Source of the DNA: Gaiellasilicea sp963749515
GTDB lineage: Bacteria; Actinomycetota; Thermoleophilia; Gaiellales; Gaiellaceae
Assembly (NCBI GenBank): GCA_963749515.1
Contig: CAVVMR010000005.1
Span: 1-64,000, forward strand
Direction: 5' to 3'
Length of the DNA stretch: 64,000 nucleotides
The notes under the pieces were generated by a model that was given only the letters and a program-made list of their open reading frames with translations, had not been told where the DNA came from and ran no database searches. Below are positions 8,066-16,542 of this stretch, in pieces; position 1 is the first letter of the stretch, and each line of letters begins with the position of its first letter. The position numbers and the translations under genes were made by a program.

Positions 8066-9039
8066 TGGCCGAGAAGACCTATCTCCAGGCGATCAGCGAC
8101 GGCCTCCGGGAAGAGATGCGCCGCGACGACCGCGTCTTCGTCCTCGGACAGGACGTCGGCGTCTACGGCGGCGCGTTCAAGGTGACGCTCGGCTTCCAGG
8201 AGGAGTTCGGGCCCTGGCGGGTGATCGACGCCCCGCTCGCCGAGACGGCGATCGTCGGCGCCTGCACCGGCGCCTCGATGATGGGCATGCGCCCGGTCGC
8301 CGAGATGCAGTTCGCCGACTTCGTCTCCTGCGCCTGGGACCACCTCGTCACGGTCGCCGCCAAGCAGCGCTTCCGCGTCGGCACGCCGGTGCCGATCGTC
8401 GTCCGGCTGCCGTCGGGCGGAGGCTTCTCCGGTGGGCCGTTCCACTCGCAGAACCCCGAGAGCTCCTTCGCGCACATCCCGGGCCTGAAGTGCGTCTGCC
8501 CGGCGACTCCGGAGGACGCGAAGGGCCTGCTCGTCGCGGCGATCGAGGATCCGAACCCCGTCCTCTACTTCGAGCACAAGCACCTTTACCGCCGGATCAA
8601 GGGCGAGGTGCCCGACGAGCGCTACGTGACACCGATCGGGAAGGCGCGCACGCATCGTGAGGGCGACGACATCTCGGTGATCACCTGGGGCGCGATGGTC
8701 TACACGGCCGACGAGGCTGCCAAGCAACTCGAGGAAGACGGCGTCTCGGTCGAGATCGTCGACCTTCGCACGGTGATGCCGTGGGACAAGGAAGCGGTGC
8801 TGGAGAGCGTCCGCAAGACGTCCAAGGTGCTCGTGCTCCACGAGGACAACCGGACCGGAGGCTTCGGAGGCGAGATCGCCGCAACGATCGCCGAGGAGGC
8901 GTTCGAGGATCTGGACGGCCCCGTGCGGAGGATTGCAGCGCCGGACTGCCCGGTACCGTTCTCCCCGGTGCTCGAGAAGGCGTTCATCCCGCAGGTCGAG
9001 GACGTCGTGAAGGGACTCAAAGCGTTGGCGGAGTACTAG
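8065..9039 (+). CDS. pdhB: 2-oxoacid dehydrogenase E1 component, beta subunit
   Basis: 324 aa, normal for E1 beta. It pairs with E1 alpha to complete the ThDP site and contacts E2. Seen are the N-terminal YLQAISDGLREEM, the DAPLAETAIVGACTGASMMGMR stretch (described by its start DAPLAET), RLPSGGGFSGGPFHSQ and the C-terminal transketolase domain with LRTVMPWD. The ATG overlaps the last base of the E1 alpha stop codon, showing translational coupling. Eight bases separate it from the E2 gene. Confidence 0.93.
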   Translation: MAEKTYLQAISDGLREEMRRDDRVFVLGQDVGVYGGAFKVTLGFQEEFGPWRVIDAPLAETAIVGACTGASMMGMRPVAEMQFADFVSCAWDHLVTVAAKQRFRVGTPVPIVVRLPSGGGFSGGPFHSQNPESSFAHIPGLKCVCPATPEDAKGLLVAAIEDPNPVLYFEHKHLYRRIKGEVPDERYVTPIGKARTHREGDDISVITWGAMVYTADEAAKQLEEDGVSVEIVDLRTVMPWDKEAVLESVRKTSKVLVLHEDNRTGGFGGEIAATIAEEAFEDLDGPVRRIAAPDCPVPFSPVLEKAFIPQVEDVVKGLKALAEY

Positions 9040-9047
9040 GAACAAGG

Positions 9048-10607
9048 ATGGCTACAGAAACTCAGGTCGAAGTCGTCATGCCGCAGATGGGCGTCTCCGT
9101 CTCGGAGGGGACGATCACGAAGTGGCTGAAGTCCGAAGGTGAGCCGATCGCACGCGACGAGGCTCTGCTCGAGATCTCCACCGACAAGGTGGACACCGAG
9201 ATTCCGAGTCCCGCCGAAGGCGTCCTCGCACAGATTCTCGTCCAGGAGGGCGCGACCGTCGAGGTCGGCACCGTGCTCGCCGTGATCGCGCCGCAGGGCG
9301 CCGCAGTCTCCGCTCCCGAGGCTCCCGCTCCCGAAGCGCCGGCGCCCGAGCCCGCGACCGAGGAAGCGGCCGAGGAGGCCGCCGCCGTCTCGAGCTCCGA
9401 AGGCGACGCGCCCGTCGCTCCGGCTCCCGCTGCCGAGATTCCCGCACCGCCGCAGCCACCTACGCCTGTCCCGGCTCAGGAGTCGGGTAACGGCCGAACC
9501 TTCGTCTCACCGGTCGTCGCCCGGATCGCATCCGAACACGGTGTCGATCCGACCGCGGTGCAGGGCACGGGCACCGGCGGCCGCGTGACCAAGAAGGACA
9601 TCCTGGCGTTCGTCGAGAGCGGTGGGCAGGCCGAAGCGGTACAAGCCCCGCAGCCCGAAGCTACGCCTGAAGCTGCGCCCGCACCTGAGCCGGTGCAGCC
9701 CACTGCGGCTCCGGCTGCGGCCGCGCCGCCACCGCCTTCTGCGTCGGTCGAGGCGCCCCCGCCCGAGCCTGCAGCAGCGCCGGCCGAGCCCGTGGCGCCC
9801 CCACCTGCGCCCGTCGCTCCTCCGGCGCCCGCGCCCGCAGCCGCACAGCCTCCACCTGCGGCCCCGGTTCCTGTCGCCGAAGCCGATACGCAGCCCGGCG
9901 AGAGCGTCGAGCCGATGTCCCCGATGCGCAAGGGCATCGCCGAGCACATGCGGCGCTCGCTCGACACGTCCGCGCACGTCACGAGCGCGATCGAAGTGGA
10001 CATGTCCAGAGTGGTCTCGATCCGCGCGAAGCTGAAGAAGGAGTTCGAGGAGGCCTACGGGGTGAACCCGACCTATCTCTCCTTCGTCGCCCGCGCCGTG
10101 GTCGAGACGCTGCGCGAGTACCCCTGGATCAACGGCGAGATTCGCGGCGACAAGATCGTGACGCGGAACTACGTCAACCTCGGCTTCGCGGTCGAGCTCG
10201 CGGACGGCAAGGGGCTCATCGTCCCCGTCGTCAAGCACACCGAGGGTTTGAACCTGCTCGGGATGGCGCGTGGTGTCGCCGAGATCGCCCAGCGCGCGCG
10301 TGACAAGAAGCTCATGCCGGACGACGTCCAGGGCGGCACCTTCACGATCACGAACCCCGGCGGCTACGGCACCTTCCACGGCACGCCGGTGATCAGCCAG
10401 CCGCAGGCCGCGATCCTCGGCACCTACGCAGTCGTGAAGCGAGCGTGGGTCGTCCAGGACGAGCTGGGGAAGGACGTGATCTCGATCCGACCGATCATGA
10501 ATCTCACGCTGACATACGATCATCGCCTGGTCGACGGCGCGCTCGCCGGCCGCTTCCTACGCGACTTGAAGGCGAAGCTCGAGAGCTGGGGCGAGTCGAA
10601 CTATTAA
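9048..10607 (+). CDS. pdhC: Dihydrolipoamide acyltransferase (E2)
   Basis: 519 aa core enzyme of the 2-oxoacid dehydrogenase complex, transferring the acyl group from lipoyl-lysine to CoA. Order: lipoyl domain (about 5-80, lipoylated Lys47 in STDKVDTE), an Ala/Pro/Glu-rich flexible linker, peripheral-subunit-binding domain (about 150-186, VSPVVARIASEHGV), a second Ala/Pro linker, and a catalytic domain (about 288-519) with the CoA-acyltransferase motif YDHRLVDGA. A single lipoyl domain is present. The Shine-Dalgarno-like AAGGA sits just upstream of ATG. No E3 (dihydrolipoamide dehydrogenase) gene is in the window. Confidence 0.95.
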   Translation: MATETQVEVVMPQMGVSVSEGTITKWLKSEGEPIARDEALLEISTDKVDTEIPSPAEGVLAQILVQEGATVEVGTVLAVIAPQGAAVSAPEAPAPEAPAPEPATEEAAEEAAAVSSSEGDAPVAPAPAAEIPAPPQPPTPVPAQESGNGRTFVSPVVARIASEHGVDPTAVQGTGTGGRVTKKDILAFVESGGQAEAVQAPQPEATPEAAPAPEPVQPTAAPAAAAPPPPSASVEAPPPEPAAAPAEPVAPPPAPVAPPAPAPAAAQPPPAAPVPVAEADTQPGESVEPMSPMRKGIAEHMRRSLDTSAHVTSAIEVDMSRVVSIRAKLKKEFEEAYGVNPTYLSFVARAVVETLREYPWINGEIRGDKIVTRNYVNLGFAVELADGKGLIVPVVKHTEGLNLLGMARGVAEIAQRARDKKLMPDDVQGGTFTITNPGGYGTFHGTPVISQPQAAILGTYAVVKRAWVVQDELGKDVISIRPIMNLTLTYDHRLVDGALAGRFLRDLKAKLESWGESNY

Positions 10608-10617
10608 GGGCGCGTAT

Positions 10618-11310
10618 GTGATGCAGCTCGGCCTCGTCCCCTACGGCGAGGCGTGGGAGTTGCAGCGCTCGCTCGCCGGGGCGGTCTCGCAGGGCGCGAT
10701 CCCGGACACGATCCTGCTGCTCGAGCATCCGCCGACCGTCACGACGGGACGGCGCACCGAGGAGGACGAGCTCCACATCCCCGACGGCGCCGACGTCGAG
10801 ATCGTGGCGACCGACCGCGGCGGCAAGTCGACCTTCCACGGGCCCGGGCAGCTCGTCTGCTACCCGATCTTCGACCTGAAGCGGCACGGGCAGGACGTGA
10901 AGCGCTACTGCCGCGACCTCGAGGAGGCGCTCATCCTCACGCTGGCAAAGCTCGGCGTGCAGGGCGAGCGGATCGAGGGGCTCACCGGCGTCTGGCTGAC
11001 CCGCCCCCCGCGCAAGATCGCCTCGATCGGGATCCACATCGCCAAGTGGGTGACGACGCACGGTTACGCGCTCAACGTCGACCTCGACCCGGCCCCGTTC
11101 ACGCAATGGATCACGGCGTGCGGGCTCGAGGATGCGGCCTTCACCACCGTCGCCCGCGAGCTCGGCCGGCCGGTGACGGTGGACGAGACGCGCGGCCCGG
11201 CGCTCGAGGCGCTCGCCGAGGTGTTCGGGCTGGAGCTCGAGGAGCTGCCGGCCGATGCGGGCCACGGCCTCTGGCCCCAGCCGGTGCACGCCCAGCTCGC
11301 CCCGCGCTAG
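10618..11310 (+). CDS. lipB: Octanoyltransferase LipB
   Basis: 230 aa. Moves octanoate from acyl carrier protein to the lipoyl domains of E2 and GcvH, the first step of de novo lipoylation. Family signatures are RGGKSTFHGPGQLVCYP, the catalytic Lys in RKIASIGIHIAKW and the catalytic Cys168 in ITACGLE. GTG at 10618 is immediately followed by ATG at 10621, so either may initiate. Ten bases after the E2 gene and upstream of lipA, it supplies the cofactor for the complex encoded just before it. Confidence 0.95.
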   Translation: MMQLGLVPYGEAWELQRSLAGAVSQGAIPDTILLLEHPPTVTTGRRTEEDELHIPDGADVEIVATDRGGKSTFHGPGQLVCYPIFDLKRHGQDVKRYCRDLEEALILTLAKLGVQGERIEGLTGVWLTRPPRKIASIGIHIAKWVTTHGYALNVDLDPAPFTQWITACGLEDAAFTTVARELGRPVTVDETRGPALEALAEVFGLELEELPADAGHGLWPQPVHAQLAPR

Positions 11311-11354
11311 TACGACCCCACAAAAGCCGCGGCGAACCGCCCGTGACCGATTGA

Positions 11355-11446
11355 CTTTGTGTTTCTGAAACACAAGGGAGTTCTCAGGCCCGGAGAACGG
11401 CTTCGTTCCGAGGGACGAGGAGAGCTTGTGTTTCAGAAACACAAAG
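11355..11446. repeat. Paired 19-bp palindromes in inverted orientation
   Basis: Two perfect palindromes, TTGTGTTTCTGAAACACAA at 11357-11375 and TTGTGTTTCAGAAACACAA at 11426-11444, differ only at the central base and sit as inverted copies: CTTTGTG at the left end of the first matches CACAAAG at the right end of the second. Between them GTTCTC (11380-11385) pairs with GAGAAC (11393-11398). The AT-rich arms contrast with the surrounding GC-rich DNA. The block fills the lipB-lipA gap and could be an operator pair, a cruciform or a palindromic mobile repeat. Confidence 0.7.
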
Positions 11447-11478
11447 CCTCCTCCCGACCCGCCCTCTCACGGCGCATC

Positions 11479-11484
11479 TAGACT
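11479..11484 (+). promoter_or_regulatory. -10 box of lipA (leaderless)
   Basis: TAGACT ends 7 nt before the ATG at 11492. It lies just downstream of the paired palindromes, which could therefore control lipA transcription. Confidence 0.5.
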
Positions 11485-11491
11485 CGACGCG

Positions 11492-12412
11492 ATGGAGACC
11501 TCGCTTCCCGTCGCCGAACGGCCCCGCCGGCCGGAGTGGATGAAGGTCCGCGCACCGAGCGCAGACGGCCGCTACTTCGACGTCAAGAAGCTGCTGCACG
11601 GCCTGTCGCTGAACACGGTCTGCGAGGAGGCCCGCTGCCCGAACATCTCCGAGTGCTGGGGGCGCGGGACCGCGACCTTCCAGATCCTCGGCGAGACGTG
11701 TACCCGCGCCTGCCGCTACTGCTACGTCCACTCCGGCAAGCCGGAGAGCGCGCCCGACGCACTGGAACCGCTCCGCGTCGGCCAGGCGGCGGCGCAGATG
11801 GAGCTCAAGCACGTCGTCGTCACCTCGGTCGACCGGGACGACATCCCCGACCGCGGCGCCGGCCACTTTGCCGCGACGATTCGGGCGATCAAGGCCAAGC
11901 TGCCGAACGCGAGCGTCGAGGTGCTGACACCCGACTTCCTCGGCGTCGAGGAGGACGCGCTCCACACCGTGCTCGCCGCGCGGCCGGAGGTCTTCAACCA
12001 CAACATCGAGACGGTGCGCCGGCTGCACCGGAGCATGCGCGGCGCGAAGGCCAGCTACGACAAGGCGCTCTGGCTGCTCCGGCGCGCAAAGGAGCTCGCT
12101 GACTATCCGGTCTTGACGAAGTCCGGGATCATCGTCGGCCTGGGCGAGACAAACGACGAGATCGTCGAGACGATGCGCGACCTGCGAGCGCAGGGCGTCG
12201 ACGTCGTCACGATCGGCCAGTACCTACAGCCGAGCCCGAAGCACGCTGCGATCGACCGCTGGGTGCACCCGGACGAGTTCCGCTGGCTGCGGGAGCAGGG
12301 CGAGGCGCTCGGATTCGGCTCCGTCTTCGCCGGTCCACTCGTGCGCTCGAGCTACCGGGCGGACGAGCAGCGGCACGCAGCCGAAACAGGCCGCGGCGCC
12401 GTCGCCTACTAG
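11492..12412 (+). CDS. lipA: Lipoyl synthase LipA (radical SAM)
   Basis: 306 aa. Inserts two sulfurs into octanoyl-lysine using two 4Fe-4S clusters. The auxiliary-cluster cysteines C44, C49 and C55 (C-EEAR-C-PNISE-C) and the radical-SAM cluster cysteines C70, C74 and C77 (CTRACRYC) are all present, as is the C-terminal RSSY motif near residue 288. ATG at 11492 fits family length and is preceded by a -10 box at 7 nt. It is separated from lipB by a palindromic block, so it may have its own promoter as well as read-through from the dehydrogenase operon. Confidence 0.97.
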   Translation: METSLPVAERPRRPEWMKVRAPSADGRYFDVKKLLHGLSLNTVCEEARCPNISECWGRGTATFQILGETCTRACRYCYVHSGKPESAPDALEPLRVGQAAAQMELKHVVVTSVDRDDIPDRGAGHFAATIRAIKAKLPNASVEVLTPDFLGVEEDALHTVLAARPEVFNHNIETVRRLHRSMRGAKASYDKALWLLRRAKELADYPVLTKSGIIVGLGETNDEIVETMRDLRAQGVDVVTIGQYLQPSPKHAAIDRWVHPDEFRWLREQGEALGFGSVFAGPLVRSSYRADEQRHAAETGRGAVAY

Positions 12413-12425
12413 TCCTACGGAAACC

Positions 12426-12439
12426 CCCCGTTTGCGGGG
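12426..12439 (+). terminator. Short hairpin after lipA
   Basis: CCCCG and CGGGG form a 5-bp stem around TTTG, 13 bases past the lipA stop. No U-tract follows, so it is only a weak terminator candidate. Confidence 0.3.
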
Positions 12440-12484
12440 TGTATTGGCGATTGCCACCTGGCTTCATGTGTGCAGGAGGAAGAA

Positions 12485-12829
12485 ATGCGCGCCGCTGCCG
12501 CCGTTGGTTTTCTGCTCGTGCTCGTACTTGCGCTCCCTGCATTCGGAGCGCAGCCGAGCCGTGCGTCGCTGGAGCTCCGCTCGACCAATCCCGTGGTGGT
12601 GCTGGGTCGCGGTTTCGTCTCGCGTGAGCCGGTCCTCTTGACCGCGACGGCAGGGACCATCCAGAGGATCGTCCCGCTGGTTGCGCGACGCAACGGCACG
12701 TTCAAGGCGCGCTTCCGGCTCCAGCTCGGGCGCTGCGCGCCGGTGACCGTCCTCGCGGTCGGCACGCGCGGAAGCCGCGCGATCCTGCAGGTCGATCCGG
12801 GTTGTCGAAGACCGCGAGGACCCGGCTGA
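12485..12829 (+). CDS. Small secreted protein
   Basis: 114 aa with a clear Sec signal peptide (MRAAAAVGFLLVLVLALPAFG, cleavage after AFGA or nearby). The mature part is about 90 residues, basic and beta-strand-rich, with two cysteines (GRCAPV and DPGC) that could pair outside the cell. ATG at 12485 is used because AGGAGGA lies seven bases upstream. No family is recognised; the fold may resemble small Ig-like or PapD-type modules. Its stop codon lies in the loop of the terminator hairpin. Confidence 0.7.
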   Translation: MRAAAAVGFLLVLVLALPAFGAQPSRASLELRSTNPVVVLGRGFVSREPVLLTATAGTIQRIVPLVARRNGTFKARFRLQLGRCAPVTVLAVGTRGSRAILQVDPGCRRPRGPG

Positions 12830-12842
12830 CCGGGTCCTCGCG
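12813..12842. terminator. Bidirectional hairpin with a stop codon in its loop
   Basis: A perfect 13-bp stem, CGCGAGGACCCGG with CCGGGTCCTCGCG, closes the loop CTGA. The TGA at 12827-12829 is the stop codon of the small secreted protein. It also lies 12 bases past the stop of the convergent metalloprotease, so it can end both transcripts. No U-tract is present on either side. Confidence 0.65.
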
Positions 12843-12854
12843 CTTCGGCTTGGG

Positions 12855-15041
12855 TCAACCTCCAGGCTGAAGGACGCCGTTGACCTTGAGCGTGTACGGG
12901 GCGTACCGAGCGATCGACTCGGTCGGCTCGTCGTACATCACGAGCATCCCCACCGTCTCGGCGTCTCTGCCGAGCAGGAAGCGGAACAGGAACTTCGCGT
13001 CGAGCGAGTAGGTGCGCCCGCTCTTCACCGGTACCTGAACCAGCGTCGCCTGCTTGCCGTGCCTTGCTCCGATGCTGACGAGCTGGAGCGTGTAGCCGGA
13101 GATCGGCGGCGCCTCGGTGCCCCAGCCGGCGAGCGTTCCGTCCGACAGGAGCACTCCGCCGAGCTTGACGTCGTCGACCTGCCAACCGGCCTCGATCGGC
13201 CCGCCGTTGCCAAGCGTTGCCCCATCGGTCATCAGCCGGAACCGGAGCAGGACCGTCCGGCCCGAGTACGCCGAGAGGTCGAACGACTCGGCATGCCAGT
13301 CGGCGTCGCCGTTGAAGCCCGGCAGCTGACTCACGATCGCCGGGTCCGCCGCCGGATCGTGCTCGTCCGTCGTGCTTCCGTTGGCGAGGCTCGTCCAGCT
13401 GAGGCCATCGTCGGTCGAGACCTGGACGAACGAGAAGTCCCAGCCCGTCTCCAGCCCGTAGCGGGTGTCGAACGTGAGCGTGCGATCGCCGCTTGCGGGC
13501 ACGGTGACAGAGCGGACGATCGAGCGGTCGGCGTTGTCCACGGCGCCTGCGGAGAGGACAGCGTCGCCGGCGACCGAGATGGACTGCCACTGCATCGGCG
13601 CCGGGGCGTGCCGCGCAGGGCTCGAGAACTCGATCGAGCGGACCCTCGACGACGACAGCGGCTTGCCGCTCGCGTCGCGGAGCTGCACGTAGTCCGACCC
13701 GTTCGGCGGCGCGCCCGGAGAAGAGTACGACTCCGGGTTCTGCCAGTAGATCGACGAGTTCAGCGTCTTCGTCTGGTAGCGCGACTCGCGCACGAAGCCG
13801 AGCAGCCTGGCACCGTCGTCGATCGCCTTGTCGAGCGCGACCATCGCGGCCCAGTCGTGGATCACCTGCATCGCCTTGTCGCCCGTCAGGTACTTGTCGA
13901 GGACGGCCTGGAGACCCTTGATCCCGTTGCCGTCCTCGTTGTGCAGGTCGGTCATGAAACGGGTGCCGTACCGGCCGGCGATGAACTCCATGAACGTCCA
14001 GGCCGCGCCGTAGTCGGCGAGCGTCTCGAGGCCGCCCTGATCGTCCCAGAGGGTGAGTGAGTTCTCCGCGCCGCCGTTTGGCTGCGGGATCTGGTTCGCC
14101 GGCGTCTGCAGGGCTCGCCAGCCGAGGAAGGTCTGGATGTGGCTCTCGTAGCCTGTCTCGAAGATCGAGCGAGCCGGGAAGCCGTACCCCGTGACCGTGA
14201 TCGCGTAGTCCGCCAGTCCCTCGTCGATCCAGTTGAGCTCGCCGGGGCTGGCCCAGAACTCGAGCAGGTGCTGGTACTCGTGCGCGAAGATGGCCTCGTA
14301 CTTCAGCGGCTGCGCCGGCCGGTTGCTGCAGAGGTCGGTGGACGGCTCGTTCGGCGGGTTCGTGCCGGTGCGATGCGCCCAGTCGAACGAGTCGACCGAC
14401 ATCACGTTCCGCTCGACGAAGGTGTTGATGTCACTCGAGTGGTAACCCGCGACGTAGGACGGGAACTCGATGTCCGTGTAGTTCTCGTCGTGGAAGTTCG
14501 CGATCAGGGTGACGACCTTGTCGCCAGGGCCGGCGTAGTAGCCGGGTGGCACGACCCCCGCCTGCTCGAGCAGGCCACCTACGCCGTCGCGCGAGGGCGG
14601 CGAGCTGAAGGCGGCTGTCATCTTCGGGTACATGTTCCCGTCGAACTGACCGGCGAAGTACGTCGACTGCGCATCTGTGATCACGTTGCGCACGCCGTCG
14701 TTGCGGCAGTCGGACGCGGGGAAGTCGAGGGTGTCCGAGACCCAGATCTCGATCTTCGTGCCGACAGCCCGCAGGGTGAACTGCTCGAAGTAGGCACCGC
14801 CCGTGTCGATGTCGATCAGCGGCCAGAACTTCTTCGTGCCGACCGGCGGGCTCTCAGCCGCAGCGGCGGTCACTCCCGCGCGCGCGGTCGCACCCTTGCT
14901 CCCCGCGACCGGGCTCGTCGTGGGCAGCTCGACCTTGGCGTTGCCGATCTCGATCACGTCGCCGCCCGGGCCTGCCAGCGCGGTGGTCGGGACGATGAGT
15001 GCGAGCGCCGCAACCGCGAGCGCCATCGCTGCTCTGCTCAC
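12855..15041 (-). CDS. Secreted HExxH metalloprotease, immune-inhibitor-A-like
   Basis: 728 aa with a Sec signal peptide (residues 1-23). The catalytic zinc motif HEYQH in AIFAHEYQHLLEFW, followed about 15 residues later by DEGLADY (third ligand Glu), marks a gluzincin-type extracellular protease of the M6/peptidase-MA kind. The C-terminal half contains jelly-roll modules like those of immune inhibitor A (GWDFSFVQVSTDDGLSW, RFRLMTDG, GWQVDDVKL). GTG at 15041 is preceded by GGAGGA at five bases. A promoter with TTGCAT and TACTCT lies upstream. Substrate is unknown. Confidence 0.82.
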   Translation of the reverse strand: MSRAAMALAVAALALIVPTTALAGPGGDVIEIGNAKVELPTTSPVAGSKGATARAGVTAAAAESPPVGTKKFWPLIDIDTGGAYFEQFTLRAVGTKIEIWVSDTLDFPASDCRNDGVRNVITDAQSTYFAGQFDGNMYPKMTAAFSSPPSRDGVGGLLEQAGVVPPGYYAGPGDKVVTLIANFHDENYTDIEFPSYVAGYHSSDINTFVERNVMSVDSFDWAHRTGTNPPNEPSTDLCSNRPAQPLKYEAIFAHEYQHLLEFWASPGELNWIDEGLADYAITVTGYGFPARSIFETGYESHIQTFLGWRALQTPANQIPQPNGGAENSLTLWDDQGGLETLADYGAAWTFMEFIAGRYGTRFMTDLHNEDGNGIKGLQAVLDKYLTGDKAMQVIHDWAAMVALDKAIDDGARLLGFVRESRYQTKTLNSSIYWQNPESYSSPGAPPNGSDYVQLRDASGKPLSSSRVRSIEFSSPARHAPAPMQWQSISVAGDAVLSAGAVDNADRSIVRSVTVPASGDRTLTFDTRYGLETGWDFSFVQVSTDDGLSWTSLANGSTTDEHDPAADPAIVSQLPGFNGDADWHAESFDLSAYSGRTVLLRFRLMTDGATLGNGGPIEAGWQVDDVKLGGVLLSDGTLAGWGTEAPPISGYTLQLVSIGARHGKQATLVQVPVKSGRTYSLDAKFLFRFLLGRDAETVGMLVMYDEPTESIARYAPYTLKVNGVLQPGG

Positions 15042-15087
15042 TGCTTCCTCCCCCGTCTAGTGATCCGCGCGAGTCGCGGCTCGGCTC

Positions 15088-15115
15088 AGAGTACCCAGAA
15101 AAAGGGGGAATGCAA
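15088..15115 (-). promoter_or_regulatory. Promoter of the secreted metalloprotease
   Basis: On the minus strand TTGCAT (15115-15110), a 16-nt spacer and TACTCT (15093-15088) form a sigma70-like promoter, leaving an untranslated leader of roughly 40 nt that contains the GGAGGA ribosome site. Confidence 0.6.
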
Positions 15116-15149
15116 ATACCTTTTGGATTGTGGAAGTGCGCCCGCCGAG

Positions 15150-16487
15150 CTACCGGCCCGCACCATCGTGCGGCTTGGCCATCTTGCGATAGTCGAGCGC
15201 CTCGTCGAGAGTCTTGTCGTCAACGCCCTCCTCGCGGGCCACTTCGCGCAGTGAGCGGCCCGACGCCGCGGCCTTCTGCACGATCTCCGTCGCCTTGTCG
15301 TAGCCGATGTAGGGGTTGAGAGCGGTCGCGGCCGACAGCGTCAGCTCGGCGTAGCGCTCGTTCTGCTCTCGGTTGGCCTCGATCCCGTCGACGCACTTCT
15401 CCGCCAGGAGCCGTGACGCCGCCGCCAGCAACTTGATCGAGTCGAGCAGGTTGCGGGCCATCATCGGCACGAAGACGTTCAGCTCGAAGTGCCCCTGCAA
15501 GCCGCCGACGGTGATCGCCTGGTCGTTTCCGATCACCTGCGCCGCGACCTGGGTGACGACCTCGGGGATCACCGGGTTCACCTTGCCGGGCATGATCGAA
15601 CTCCCCTTCTGGAGCTCCGGCAGGAAGATCTCGCCGAGTCCCGCACGCGGGCCGGAGCCCATCAGCCGCAGGTCGTTCGCGATCTTCGTCAGGCTGACCG
15701 CGACCACCTTGAGCGCCCCGGAGGCCTCGACGAGGCCGTCGCGCGCGGCCTGCGCCTCGAACGGATCGGCGGGCGGGGAGATCGTGAGACCGGTGTCGGC
15801 GGTGAGGAGGTCGCGCACCTTGGCCGCGAAGTCCGGGTGCGTGTTCAAGCCGGTACCGACGGCCGTCCCTCCGAGCGGGATCTGGCCGAGACGCTTGCGG
15901 CTGTCCCCGACCCGCTCGATCGCCTGCCGCACTTGTGCGGCATAGCCGTCGAACTCCTGCCCCAGCGTGACCGGAACCGCGTCCATCAGATGCGTCCGCC
16001 CCGACTTGACGACGTCGTCGAACTCCCGCGCTTTCCGCTCGAGCGCGGTCGCGAGCGATTCGAGCGCGGGCAGGAGGTCGTGCTCGAGCTCGCCGAGCGC
16101 AGCGAGATGGACGGCGGAAGGGAAGACGTCGTTCGAGCTTTGGCCCATGTTGACGTCGTCGTTCGCGTGCACGTCGTCGCCGGCCAGGGCCGCGATCACC
16201 TCGTTGGCATTCATGTTCGAGCTCGTGCCCGAGCCGGTCTGGAAGACGTCGATCGGGAACTGGTCGTCGTGCTCGCCTCGGGCGATCGCGTCGCCGGCTG
16301 CTGCGATCCGCTCCGCCTTGTCGGCGTCGAGCAGGCCGAGCTCGGCGTTCGCACGCGCCGCAGCGGCCTTGACTCGGCCCAGCCAGCGGGCGACCGGAAC
16401 CGGAATCGGCTCGCCGGAGACGGGGAAGTTGGCAACCGCCTTGCGCGTCTCTCCACCCCACAGTTCCCGCTTGATCTCGGTGCTCAC
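15150..16487 (-). CDS. fumC: Class II fumarate hydratase
   Basis: 445 aa. Converts fumarate and malate in the TCA cycle; a cytoplasmic tetramer without iron-sulfur cluster. The fumarase/aspartase signature GSSIMPGKVNP (about 292-302), GQSSNDVFPSA and SGRTHLMDA with the catalytic His are intact. GTG at 16487 is chosen because family members start near xSTEI; the N-terminus is about 15 residues shorter than E. coli FumC (STEIKRELWGGETRKAV). TACACT lies 8 nt before this start (16501-16496), supporting a leaderless mRNA. Aspartase is less likely. Confidence 0.93.
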   Translation of the reverse strand: MSTEIKRELWGGETRKAVANFPVSGEPIPVPVARWLGRVKAAAARANAELGLLDADKAERIAAAGDAIARGEHDDQFPIDVFQTGSGTSSNMNANEVIAALAGDDVHANDDVNMGQSSNDVFPSAVHLAALGELEHDLLPALESLATALERKAREFDDVVKSGRTHLMDAVPVTLGQEFDGYAAQVRQAIERVGDSRKRLGQIPLGGTAVGTGLNTHPDFAAKVRDLLTADTGLTISPPADPFEAQAARDGLVEASGALKVVAVSLTKIANDLRLMGSGPRAGLGEIFLPELQKGSSIMPGKVNPVIPEVVTQVAAQVIGNDQAITVGGLQGHFELNVFVPMMARNLLDSIKLLAAASRLLAEKCVDGIEANREQNERYAELTLSAATALNPYIGYDKATEIVQKAAASGRSLREVAREEGVDDKTLDEALDYRKMAKPHDGAGR

Positions 16488-16542
16488 GGGGCCGAAGTGT
16501 ACCCCCCGACCCACGAGCATCGCGGCTACTCTGAAGGGCTTC

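Noticed and set aside
9300..9890. Repetitive Ala/Pro/Glu tracts in the E2 gene as a possible DNA repeat
   Set aside because: They are the flexible linkers expected between E2 domains and code in frame.
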